Shown here piece by piece: positions 1-6,128 of a stretch of 10,332 nucleotides of DNA; position 1 is the stretch's first letter; each line of letters opens with the position of its first letter. Below the pieces are notes generated by a model. It saw nothing but the letters and a program-made list of their open reading frames with translations. It was not told the DNA's origin and ran no database searches. The position numbers and the translations under genes are program-made. The stretch is from an uncultured bacterium (lineage in GTDB: Bacteria; Cyanobacteriota; Vampirovibrionia; Gastranaerophilales; Gastranaerophilaceae): positions 1 to 10,332 of the forward strand of contig CAMHDG010000035.1 in the NCBI GenBank assembly GCA_946183815.1. Reading direction: 5' to 3'.

Positions 1-40
1 AAGGAGAGGGGCTTTTAACGATTTATATATTTACCCCCGA

Positions 41-54
41 TAAACAATAATTTA
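41..54. repeat. 14-bp sequence shared with right-edge palindrome arm
   Basis: TAAACAATAATTTA lies just upstream of the tmk -10 box and is identical to 10309-10322, part of the right arm of the large palindrome at the other end of the window; its reverse complement is in the left arm. It could be a protein-binding site, a dispersed-repeat fragment, or chance similarity in AT-rich DNA. No matching second arm is visible in bases 1-40. Confidence 0.4.
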
Positions 55-63
55 TGCTATAAT
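55..63 (+). promoter_or_regulatory. tmk promoter, extended -10 box
   Basis: TGCTATAAT is a perfect extended -10 (TGN plus TATAAT). There is no convincing -35 hexamer 17 bp upstream, which is normal for extended -10 promoters. The predicted start near base 70 gives a leader of about 13 nt that still contains the AGGAG ribosome-binding site at 72-76. Confidence 0.65.
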
Positions 64-82
64 ACCCTTATAGGAGAGAGTT

Positions 83-691
83 ATGAAAAAAGGTTTATTT
101 ATCACCTTTGAAGGTGTGGACGGGTGTGGCAAGACAACCCAGATAAATTTATTAAAAGATTATTATGAAAAACAAGGCAGAACGGTTCTTCTTACGAGAG
201 AACCCGGGGCAAAAGGATTAGGGGTAAAATTAAGAGAAATTTTGCTCAATTATGACGGAGAGGTGTCGCCTAATTGTGAAAGTTTTTTGTTCCTTGCTGA
301 CAGAGCCCAACACATTGATACAATAATCAAACCTGCCGTAGAACGTGGCGAAATTGTACTGTGTGACCGCCATACTGATTCTACTGTTGCTTATCAAGGC
401 TATGGCAGAGGGGTTGATTTAGACAGAATTAATATGTTGAATAATATTGCTACAAGCGGAATGAAACCTGATTTAACTCTCATTTTTGATATCGATACTG
501 ATACTTCAATGGCAAGAGTAGGAAAAGAAAAGGACAGAATGGAATCGGCAGGGATTGAGTTCTTTAAAAAAGTCAGAAACGGTTATTTAGATATAGCAAA
601 AAATGAGCCTCAAAGAGTAAAACTTTTAGATGGCAATAAATCTATTGAAGAAATACACAACCAAGTATTAGACATAATTAAATCGATTTAA
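83..691 (+). CDS. tmk: thymidylate kinase (dTMP kinase)
   Basis: Phosphorylates dTMP to dTDP with ATP, an essential cytoplasmic step of dTTP synthesis. The 202-aa product has the usual family length. It shows the P-loop GVDGCGKT (residues 11-18), the REPG segment (39-42), the DRHTDSTVAYQGYGRG signature (95-110; the third residue is His where Tyr or Phe is common), and a basic LID region with R145, K148, K150 and R152. The P-loop lacks the arginine of human-type enzymes, as expected for bacterial forms that supply it from the LID. The ATG is set by AGGAG at 72-76 with a 6-nt spacer. The gene stands alone on the plus strand; holB, a frequent neighbour elsewhere, does not follow. Its last 14 bases overlap the end of the convergent prfB, and no terminator is visible between them. 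Confidence 0.96.
   Translation: MKKGLFITFEGVDGCGKTTQINLLKDYYEKQGRTVLLTREPGAKGLGVKLREILLNYDGEVSPNCESFLFLADRAQHIDTIIKPAVERGEIVLCDRHTDSTVAYQGYGRGVDLDRINMLNNIATSGMKPDLTLIFDIDTDTSMARVGKEKDRMESAGIEFFKKVRNGYLDIAKNEPQRVKLLDGNKSIEEIHNQVLDIIKSI
678..691. other. palindromic overlap of the tmk and prfB 3' ends
   Basis: TTAAATCGATTTAA is a perfect 14-bp palindrome and is exactly the overlap between the two convergent genes. Read on either strand it gives codons AAA TCG ATT TAA, so both proteins end in Lys-Ser-Ile-stop. There is no GC-rich stem or T-tract, so it is not a typical intrinsic terminator; the two transcripts probably have antisense 3' ends. Confidence 0.9.
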
Positions 692-1743
692 GATATGCTT
701 CTATAAACCCGTCTAAATCACCGTCCATAACGGCATCAACATTTCCCATCTCAAAGTTTGTTCTGTGGTCTTTAACCATTTTATAAGGATGGAAAACGTA
801 TGAACGAATTTGTGAGCCGAAATTTATATCAAAGTTTTCACCTTTAAGTTCTGCAAGTTTTTTTTCGTGTTCTTCCTGTTTTATCGCAAGTAGTTTTGAG
901 GCAAGAATTTGCATTGCATACTCTTTATTTTGTAATTGAGAGCGTTCCTGCTGACATTTTACTACAATTCCCGTTGGTTTATGGACAATTCTGACTGCGG
1001 TTTCAACCTTGTTAACATTTTGTCCGCCTGCACCGCCTGAACGCATTGTATCAACCTCTATATCTTCAGGCGGAATAACTATTGCTTTTTCTACATCCGG
1101 AATAATTGGTGACACTTCACACGATGCAAAACTTGTCTGACGTTTTCCGTTAGCGTTAAAAGGTGATATTCTGACTAATCTATGCACCCCTTTTTCCGCT
1201 TTTGCATAACCATAAGCATATTTGCCAGAAATTTTTATTGTAGCCGATTTTATCCCTGCTTCTTCTCCGTCAGATTTATCTAAAAGTTCAACCTTCCAGC
1301 CCTTATTTTCTGCCCATCTGGTGTACATACGAAGAAGCATTTGTGTCCAATCTTGAGCATCAGTCCCGCCTGCTCCGGAGTTTACGGATAAAATAGCATC
1401 TGCCTCATCGTATTCTCCGCTTAACATCTTTTGAAAATCAAACTTATCCAGCATTTTTTCAAGTTTTATAAGCCCGTTTTCACCTTCTGTTATCAACTCT
1501 TCATCACCTATTTCATAGGCTGTTTTTGCATCTTCAAGTAACTGTTCCCATATCTGAACATTATCAAGGGTTTCTTTTATCTCTCTTGATTTTTGTCCCA
1601 GTTCTGATGCAAGTTTTTGGTTTGACCATACCTCAGGGGTTTGCAATTTTTCCTCAACCTCTTTTAGTTCTTTGTTGAGTGCATCAAGGTCAAAGACACT
1701 CCTTGTTTTTATCTATACGTTGTTTTAATTCGTTTATATCCAT
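678..1743 (-). CDS. prfB: peptide chain release factor 2, with programmed +1 frameshift
   Basis: RF2 recognises UGA and UAA stop codons in the ribosomal A site and triggers peptide release. The first reading frame runs from the ATG at 1743 for 17 codons to an in-frame TGA (1692-1690). A +1 shift at CTT TGA C then enters the main frame, giving about 354 residues, normal for RF2. In that numbering the RF2-specific stop-recognition tripeptide SPF is at 193-195 and the catalytic GGQ at 239-241, within GAGGQNVNKVET. If the shift is ignored, a caller would start at the TTG at 1646 and lose 32 residues. There is no Shine-Dalgarno before 1743. A promoter-like sequence sits 6 nt upstream, inside the end of the preceding oxidoreductase gene, which ends 12 nt before this start. 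The gene is last in a leftward cluster and converges on tmk. Confidence 0.96.
1689..1704 (-). promoter_or_regulatory. RF2 autoregulatory +1 frameshift site
   Basis: On the coding strand the bases are AAGGAG TGT CTT TGA C. This matches the classical arrangement in other bacteria: an internal Shine-Dalgarno-like element, one intervening codon, the slippery CTT, the poorly terminating TGA, then C. When RF2 is scarce, the ribosome pauses at TGA and slips +1 to read GAC, restoring RF2 synthesis. The downstream peptide (DLDALNKELKEVEEKL) is the expected N-terminal RF2 helix, which confirms the frame junction. Confidence 0.95.
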
Positions 1744-1749
1744 AAAACT

Positions 1750-1778
1750 ATTATATTATAAATATTGTAAATTGTCTT
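1750..1778 (-). promoter_or_regulatory. candidate internal prfB promoter giving a leaderless start
   Basis: TATAAT at 1750-1755 lies exactly 6 nt before the prfB ATG, with AAGACA (4 of 6 matches to TTGACA) 17 nt upstream at 1773-1778. Transcription would begin at or next to the A of the ATG. Most of the element lies within the last codons of the oxidoreductase gene. A second TATAAT-like run just upstream and the general AT-richness lower confidence. Confidence 0.45.
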
Positions 1779-2925
1779 TTAACCCCTCTGCACAGACATA
1801 GGCAGTTGACCAGCAGTTTTGCAGATTAAACCCTCCGCAAAAACCGTCAACATCTATCACTTCTCCGCAAAAATATAATCCTTCAACCTCTTTTGACTCC
1901 ATTGTTTTTGGGTTGATTTTATCCAGAGAAACTCCGCCTGCCGTAACGGTTTCTCCGTCTGCTTTTGTTGATTTTATATTTAAACTGAAATTATGTATTT
2001 TATCTAAAATTTTATCTCTTGTTTTTCCGTCTATTCTGTGTGATTTTAATTCAGGGTTGATGTTTAGACATTTTAAAATATACTCTGCAAATCTATTAGG
2101 AAGGTAATCCGATAAAATATTTTTTATAAATTTATGGGGGTTATTATTTAGTATCTCCTGAAAATTATCCAAATCAGGTACTAAATCAAAAGATAACGTA
2201 TATGGGAAACTCTCTCTTGCCTTTACCGAGGAAACCTTATACACAAGCGGGCCTGATATTCCAAAATGGGTGAACAGAATATCCCCGCTCATGCCTGTTT
2301 CGTTATTCGTAACATTTTGAACGGAAATCCCCATTAAATCTGATAATTTTTCTTTTGTAACAAGCCCCACAAGAGATGGTTTTGGCTCAATTATGGTAAC
2401 CCCTATGCGTTTAATCATCTCATAGCCTGCGTGTCCGCCGACAGAAAAGATTAGTTTATCAAAGATATAAGAGTTCATATCTGTCACAACTTTGAACTTA
2501 TGACCGTTTTTTTCTATCCGAAGTGCTTTTTCTCTTATAAATTTTGCGGCTTTAATATTTTCTAAAAACTTATCCCTGACTTCCTTTGCACTGTTTGAAA
2601 TCGGAAAAATTCTGCCGTTATCCTGTGAGTATGTTTCTATCCCTAAATTTTCAAATAATTCCAGTGTTTCTGCTGTGGCGAATTTTGAAAAAACAGAAAG
2701 TAAAAACTTTTCGCCTCTGGGATAGTTTTTAGCCAACTCTTTAAAATCAAATTCAGAGTTTGCAAGGTTACATCTTCCACCCCCTGTTGCAAGAATAGTT
2801 CTTAACGGGGAAGAATAATCAATAAGAGAAACTTTGATATTGTTATTGTTTTCTAAAAAATAGGCGCAACAACATCCGGCAGGCCCGGCCCCGATTATGC
2901 CGATATTACATAAATCTTGTGCCAT
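1756..2925 (-). CDS. HI0933/YhiN (BaiN-like) family NAD(P)/FAD-dependent oxidoreductase
   Basis: Predicted cytoplasmic flavoprotein of 389 aa. An N-terminal dinucleotide-binding motif (GIIGAGPAG) is followed by the family signatures TGGGRCNLANS, HFGISGPLVYK and the C-terminal TAGGVSLDKINPKTMESKEV and GGFNLQNCWSTAYV segments that bracket the FAD site. Members include the BaiN bile-acid enzymes and the conserved YhiN/HI0933 proteins of unproven substrate, so no exact reaction can be assigned. The start at 2925 is preferred over an upstream in-frame ATG at 2949, because AGGTGG lies 9 nt before 2925 and the glycine-rich motif then sits near the N-terminus, as is usual. The gene overlaps the end of folK by 20 nt, suggesting translational coupling, and precedes prfB by 12 nt. 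Confidence 0.9.
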   Translation of the reverse strand: MAQDLCNIGIIGAGPAGCCCAYFLENNNNIKVSLIDYSSPLRTILATGGGRCNLANSEFDFKELAKNYPRGEKFLLSVFSKFATAETLELFENLGIETYSQDNGRIFPISNSAKEVRDKFLENIKAAKFIREKALRIEKNGHKFKVVTDMNSYIFDKLIFSVGGHAGYEMIKRIGVTIIEPKPSLVGLVTKEKLSDLMGISVQNVTNNETGMSGDILFTHFGISGPLVYKVSSVKARESFPYTLSFDLVPDLDNFQEILNNNPHKFIKNILSDYLPNRFAEYILKCLNINPELKSHRIDGKTRDKILDKIHNFSLNIKSTKADGETVTAGGVSLDKINPKTMESKEVEGLYFCGEVIDVDGFCGGFNLQNCWSTAYVCAEGLKDNLQYL

Positions 2926-3421
2926 AAAGAACAACCACCTCAGGGTCATCTACTTCGTCATATATGTCGGAAATAGTCTTTTTTAAAACAGGGTGAACGT
3001 ATGACGGTGCAACCTCTAACATAGGAACAAGCATAAACGCCCTCTGGTGAACACGTGGGTGAGGAATAGTCAGGTCAATTCCGTTTTCGTGTTCATCTAT
3101 AACTTTATCGTCATAAAACAAAATATCAATATCTATTGTACGGTCATTATAACCTGATTCTTCATCACGTTTTCTGCCGAGTTGCTTCTCTATTCTTTGG
3201 CATACTTTTAATAATTCTTCGGGTTGATAAGATGTTGATATGGCAATAACTGCATTAACAAACCAGTTATCAGATTTAAACTGCCAAGGTTCTGTTTCAT
3301 AAAAAGAAGATGTGCTGACAACCTTAATATTGTCGTCACCTGATAGCAGACTTGTTGCTTGTTGAACAAACCCTACTCTATCACCTAAATTTGAACCTAG
3401 TCCCAAATATGCCAATACCAT
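2906..3421 (-). CDS. folK: 6-hydroxymethyl-7,8-dihydropterin pyrophosphokinase (HPPK)
   Basis: Transfers pyrophosphate from ATP to 6-hydroxymethyl-7,8-dihydropterin, the step before dihydropteroate synthase in folate synthesis. The 171-aa protein matches a monofunctional HPPK in length. Visible family motifs are LGLGSNLGDR near the N-terminus, YETEPW (41-46), FVNAV (54-58), the Mg-binding DRTIDIDIL with D97 and D99, and IPHPRVHQRAFMLVPMLEVAP in the C-terminal third. folB and folP, which often accompany it, are absent here. No Shine-Dalgarno precedes the ATG; a sigma70-like promoter ends 6 nt upstream, so the message may be leaderless. The 3' end overlaps the following oxidoreductase gene. The folate product is also the cofactor pool that feeds thymidylate synthesis upstream of tmk, though the two genes face each other. 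Confidence 0.95.
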   Translation of the reverse strand: MVLAYLGLGSNLGDRVGFVQQATSLLSGDDNIKVVSTSSFYETEPWQFKSDNWFVNAVIAISTSYQPEELLKVCQRIEKQLGRKRDEESGYNDRTIDIDILFYDDKVIDEHENGIDLTIPHPRVHQRAFMLVPMLEVAPSYVHPVLKKTISDIYDEVDDPEVVVLYGTRFM

Positions 3422-3427
3422 AACCTA

Positions 3428-3456
3428 ATTTTATATCTTTGGTTCATGTTAGTCAA
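3428..3456 (-). promoter_or_regulatory. folK promoter, predicted leaderless transcript
   Basis: TTGACT (3451-3456, 5 of 6), a 17-nt spacer and TAAAAT (3428-3433, 5 of 6) form a good sigma70-type promoter. The -10 hexamer ends 6 nt before the ATG, placing the expected +1 on the A of the start codon. An overlapping TATAAA two bases upstream would shift the start by only about two bases. No ribosome-binding site could fit in the remaining leader. Confidence 0.7.
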
Positions 3457-3470
3457 GTTGTAAAGAATGT

Positions 3471-3953
3471 TTATTTAGGCATTTTTTTAAGTAATTTTAG
3501 AGAATCTTGAGCCAACTTTAACTGTTCCTGTAATTGAGCAGTTTTTACACTATCTCTGATATGTTGTTCTCCCATTTTATATGCTTGCTCTGTTGCCTGT
3601 TGCATTTTTGAACTATTCCCCGATGATGCAGGAGGAGCGGTTCTTGCTGCAAAAATAAACGCCATCATCCCTAACATCATGATTTGTCCGGGGCGAACTC
3701 CACCTAAACAGTATTTTACCCCTTTAATAATCTTTTTGCCTATACTAGCCTTTGCTTTTGGTGTGTTAAATGGAGGTTTCCCTGTCATTGTCTGATTGTT
3801 TGATTTTGAGGAAATATTGATAAAATAATCTTTTCCTGCATCTGCTTTTGGATAGACATTTACTGTATTATGAACATTCGTACCCGTATTGCTTGATTGA
3901 GTGTATGAATATTCATATTCGTTTGGGGAAAAATTGATGTTGATACCTGTCAT
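3471..3953 (-). CDS. hypothetical protein with one hydrophobic segment and a C-terminal coiled coil
   Basis: I do not recognise a family for this 160-aa protein. The first 50 residues are Asn/Ser/Thr/Tyr-rich and probably disordered. A basic stretch (residues about 67-80, KAKASIGKKIIKGVKYC) precedes a short hydrophobic segment (about 89-104, GQIMMLGMMAFIFAAR), followed by a Pro/Ser/Gly linker. The last 45 residues are Gln/Lys/Leu-rich and look like an amphipathic helix or coiled coil ending in KKMPK. A single-pass, or weakly membrane-associated, protein is the simplest reading. No Shine-Dalgarno precedes the ATG, and an in-frame stop lies closely upstream, which supports this start. It follows the terminator of the 89-aa gene and ends 15 nt before the folK promoter, so read-through into folK is possible. 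Composition suggests a lineage-restricted gene. Confidence 0.75.
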   Translation of the reverse strand: MTGININFSPNEYEYSYTQSSNTGTNVHNTVNVYPKADAGKDYFINISSKSNNQTMTGKPPFNTPKAKASIGKKIIKGVKYCLGGVRPGQIMMLGMMAFIFAARTAPPASSGNSSKMQQATEQAYKMGEQHIRDSVKTAQLQEQLKLAQDSLKLLKKMPK

Positions 3954-4003
3954 AATATGGGGTTCTTTCGTTTAACTAATACACACTTCTCTTACATGAA
4001 AAA

Positions 4004-4069
4004 CCATAAAAATAAAAATTGCTATATATTTTTTAATTAATAAGATTTATTAACAAAAATGTATAGCAA
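4004..4069 (-). terminator. intrinsic terminator of the 89-aa gene
   Basis: TTGCTATA (4019-4026) pairs with TATAGCAA (4062-4069), and the stem continues inward through TTTTT/AAAAA pairs. After a small internal loop, TTAATAA (4037-4043) pairs with TTATTAA (4047-4053) around a GAT loop, about 22 base pairs in all. On the minus strand the hairpin is followed by TTTTTATTTTTATGG (4018-4004), a clear T-tract. The stem is unusually AT-rich, but the layout fits rho-independent termination 75 nt after the upstream stop codon. Confidence 0.65.
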
Positions 4070-4144
4070 ATAAGTTCTCTCTAGATATAATAAACACTAA
4101 ATAAATAAGATACATAAACATCCATTCATAAAGACAGAACAGGA

Positions 4145-4414
4145 TTACGCTTTGTAATCAAGTCCTTTGATTTCTTTTTTAAGTTGTGCCTCTGAATGTT
4201 TCTTCCAAGCGGAAGCCATTTGATACATCAACTGTGCCTTTACGTTGTTTGTTTCATTCTTCACATCTTGTTGATGCAAAGCATTAAAATTTGTTTCACC
4301 AGCCCCAATATTTCTTATGCTACTCAACATAGCATTATTAGACTGCATCATAGCCAAACCTGCTCTGTGTTGAGCATTTATAGCCTGAAAAGTAGCAATC
4401 GCCGAAACTAACAT
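4145..4414 (-). CDS. small helical Met/Ala/Gln-rich protein, unknown function
   Basis: This 89-aa product has no domain I can name. Its first half (AIATFQAINAQHRAGLAMMQ, then SNNAMLSSIRNIG) is a predicted amphipathic helix rich in Ala, Met, Gln and Asn. A short polar linker follows, then a second helix containing MYQMASAWKKHSEAQ and a lysine-rich end. It has no signal peptide, cysteine or convincing membrane span. From memory, short proteins of this style recur in gut Melainabacteria genomes; this is an impression, not a search result. The gene is a self-contained unit: extended -10 promoter, AAGGA Shine-Dalgarno 6 nt before the ATG, and its own downstream terminator. That layout argues for a real and perhaps abundant product. 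An assembly subunit or secreted structural component is possible but unproven. Confidence 0.8.
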   Translation of the reverse strand: MLVSAIATFQAINAQHRAGLAMMQSNNAMLSSIRNIGAGETNFNALHQQDVKNETNNVKAQLMYQMASAWKKHSEAQLKKEIKGLDYKA

Positions 4415-4450
4415 TTAACATCCTTCACTAATAATATTCTACGCAGGTTA

Positions 4451-4479
4451 ATTGTATCATATATTTAAAAGGTTTGCAA
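4451..4479 (-). promoter_or_regulatory. promoter of the 89-aa gene
   Basis: TTGCAA (4474-4479), a 17-nt spacer and TACAAT (4451-4456) preceded by TGA form a sigma70-like promoter with an extended -10 (TGATACAAT). The predicted start near 4444 gives a 30-nt leader carrying the AAGGA ribosome-binding site. Confidence 0.65.
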
Positions 4480-4499
4480 CTATCGTGCTGTCTTATTCT

Positions 4500-4511
4500 T
4501 AAACATGTTTA
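4500..4511. promoter_or_regulatory. 12-bp palindrome upstream of the 89-aa gene promoter
   Basis: TAAACATGTTTA is a perfect palindrome whose centre lies about 61.5 bp upstream of the predicted start at 4444, a spacing typical of class I activator sites. It sits in the short gap after the TPR-glycosyltransferase stop codon. It is too short and AT-rich, and lacks a T-tract, to be a terminator. A regulator-binding role is inference only. Confidence 0.3.
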
Positions 4512-4528
4512 CAATTAAAATAAAACAA

Positions 4529-6034
4529 TCAGTGTTTTTGCGGGTTTTTGGGTGTTTTTTTGACAATCATTTGTAAATCTTTTTTCATTCTGTCAAAAAT
4601 TTCATCCCAATCTCCGACAGTTTTTTGTCTGTAAAGTTTTACACTATCGTACCAATCACACTTGTTTAAATCCAAGTGCCATCTCCAGTTGTATAAATAT
4701 GGCAACAGCACCCAACAAGGCTTATTCATCGCTCCTGCAAGATGTACTAATGAGGTATCGTTACAGATTATTAAATCCATATTTTCTAACGCACCCGCTG
4801 TATCTGCAAAATTTGTGACTGTTTTTCCAATATCAACTATGTCATAATCATTTATTATTTCGTTTAAGTCCTCTGCCCCCTCAAACGTCTGAAAGGAATA
4901 AAATTTTGTTTCAGGAATATCAAAAAGTTTGATAAAAGATTTTATATCAATTACTCTATCCATCTCATAATGCGTGTTTCCACGCCATTTTATACCTATT
5001 TTGAATTTATTGTTATTAAAATATTCATTTTTATATCTTTGTACGATATTTGTATCTGCTTTTAAATAACCTGATTTACCGGTAAACATTCCATTATTCT
5101 CATCTAATCCCAAAACATAAGGAACACTCAAAAATGGAATATGATAATCGAATTTCATCTCTTGTTCATTTACAAAATATTTTTGAAATTCTACATCAGG
5201 AAAGTTGTATTCCAATAACTCTACAAGCGGGGCTTGTGGTTTAAATATAAGTTTTTTACATCTTTCTTTTAACAAAGGAATATATCTTGAAAACATTAAG
5301 ACATCGCCAAATCCTGCCTCATAATACGTGTAAAGAGTTTTGTCCGAAATATTTTCCCCTTCCCAAACAGGTGCGGTTCTGACAAGGTTAGGATAAGTCT
5401 GCACCTGTGTCATAAGAGCAGACTGCTTACATAACCTGCTTTCAAAAAACGGCAGTCCGTTTTTGTAATCTCTGTTTTTAAAATATGCAAGTCCCGTAAA
5501 ATATCTGGTTTCCATATCTTCTGGTGTTATCTCCAGTGCCTTGTTGTAGTATTCAACAGATTTTTTTGGCATACCCAGATTGTCATAGATTAACCCTAAA
5601 TTATAAAAAGTGTCAGGATTGTTTGGGTTTAACTCTCCTGCCCTTTTATAACATTCTATTGCTTTTTCGTTGTTATGAGCGAGTTTGTAGGCTGATGCAA
5701 GATTAAACAAGTAATCAAAATTATTCGGCTTAACCTTTAATAATTCTGTGTAAAGTTCAATAGCGTTTTCACTATCCTCCATCTCTAAATAGACTTTTGC
5801 TATATTTTCAAAAAAATATGGATTTGGCGTAATCGAAATGGCTTTTTCAATACATTCTTTAGCCTTAGTCAGTCTAAACTTTTGCATATTCACCATGCCT
5901 AAAAGATTCCAGACTTCTGCATTTTTGTCATCTTTGCTTAAAATCTCTGTGTAAAGATTTTCAGCCTCATCAAGATTGCCCTCTTTGTGAAAATTAAACG
6001 CTGTGTTAAATTGTGTTTTTAAATCTTCTGCCAT
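4529..6034 (-). CDS. TPR repeat protein with C-terminal GT-B/GT9-like glycosyltransferase domain
   Basis: The 501-aa protein begins with about five and a half tetratricopeptide repeats (starting near residues 6, 40, 74, 108, 142 and 176), each with the alternating helix pattern and a PN/PE-type end. A linker containing YYEAGFGDVLMFSRYIP (237-253) leads to a heptosyltransferase-like nucleotide-sugar domain with GIKWRGNTHYEMDR (347-360), FADTAGALENMDLIICNDTS (409-428), HLAGAMNKPCWVLLP and WRWH...WYDSVKLYRQ (450-470). This is a recognisable TPR-glycosyltransferase class, broadly like GT9 or GT41 enzymes, found in many bacteria. Cytoplasmic glycosylation of a protein or surface glycan is likely; donor and acceptor are unknown. 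There is no Shine-Dalgarno, and a promoter-like -10 lies 6 nt before the ATG. It is preceded by the terminator of the secreted-protein gene and is therefore its own transcription unit. Confidence 0.9.
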   Translation of the reverse strand: MAEDLKTQFNTAFNFHKEGNLDEAENLYTEILSKDDKNAEVWNLLGMVNMQKFRLTKAKECIEKAISITPNPYFFENIAKVYLEMEDSENAIELYTELLKVKPNNFDYLFNLASAYKLAHNNEKAIECYKRAGELNPNNPDTFYNLGLIYDNLGMPKKSVEYYNKALEITPEDMETRYFTGLAYFKNRDYKNGLPFFESRLCKQSALMTQVQTYPNLVRTAPVWEGENISDKTLYTYYEAGFGDVLMFSRYIPLLKERCKKLIFKPQAPLVELLEYNFPDVEFQKYFVNEQEMKFDYHIPFLSVPYVLGLDENNGMFTGKSGYLKADTNIVQRYKNEYFNNNKFKIGIKWRGNTHYEMDRVIDIKSFIKLFDIPETKFYSFQTFEGAEDLNEIINDYDIVDIGKTVTNFADTAGALENMDLIICNDTSLVHLAGAMNKPCWVLLPYLYNWRWHLDLNKCDWYDSVKLYRQKTVGDWDEIFDRMKKDLQMIVKKTPKNPQKH

Positions 6035-6040
6035 AAATAA

Positions 6041-6069
6041 ATTATATAAAATATTATTATTGCAGGCAA
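6041..6069 (-). promoter_or_regulatory. TPR-glycosyltransferase promoter, predicted leaderless transcript
   Basis: TATAAT (6041-6046) is a perfect -10 located exactly 6 nt before the ATG; TTGCCT (6064-6069, 4 of 6 including TTG) lies 17 nt upstream. The expected +1 is the A of the ATG at 6034. No ribosome-binding site is present. The -35 begins just beyond the T-tract of the preceding terminator. Confidence 0.65.
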
Positions 6070-6075
6070 ATTATT

Positions 6076-6106
6076 AAAAAACAACGACCGAAAATCTCGG
6101 TCGTTG
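6076..6106 (-). terminator. intrinsic terminator of the secreted-protein gene
   Basis: CAACGACCGA (6082-6091) pairs perfectly with TCGGTCGTTG (6097-6106) around a 5-nt loop. Read leftward, the stem is followed by TTTTTT (6081-6076), the textbook arrangement, 22 nt after the stop codon at 6129. The plus strand also has CTTTTT after the stem, so the element could act in both directions. Confidence 0.92.
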
Positions 6107-6128
6107 CTTTTTCAAAATATTATGTTTA

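Noticed and set aside
1..12. AAGGAGAGGGGC at the left edge as a ribosome-binding site
   Set aside because: No start codon with an open frame follows at a usable distance before the tmk start.
1646..1743. prfB as a frameshifted pseudogene or a gene starting at TTG 1646
   Set aside because: The interruption coincides exactly with the conserved RF2 recoding signal, and the upstream frame encodes a normal RF2 N-terminus.
1913..2107. Short plus-strand ORF inside the oxidoreductase gene
   Set aside because: It is antisense to strong family motifs, with no ribosome-binding site and no recognisable domain.
4196..4411. Plus-strand 71-aa ORF opposite the 89-aa gene
   Set aside because: The minus-strand gene has a promoter, Shine-Dalgarno and terminator; the plus-strand reading has none and its Cys/Leu/His-rich composition looks like an antisense shadow.
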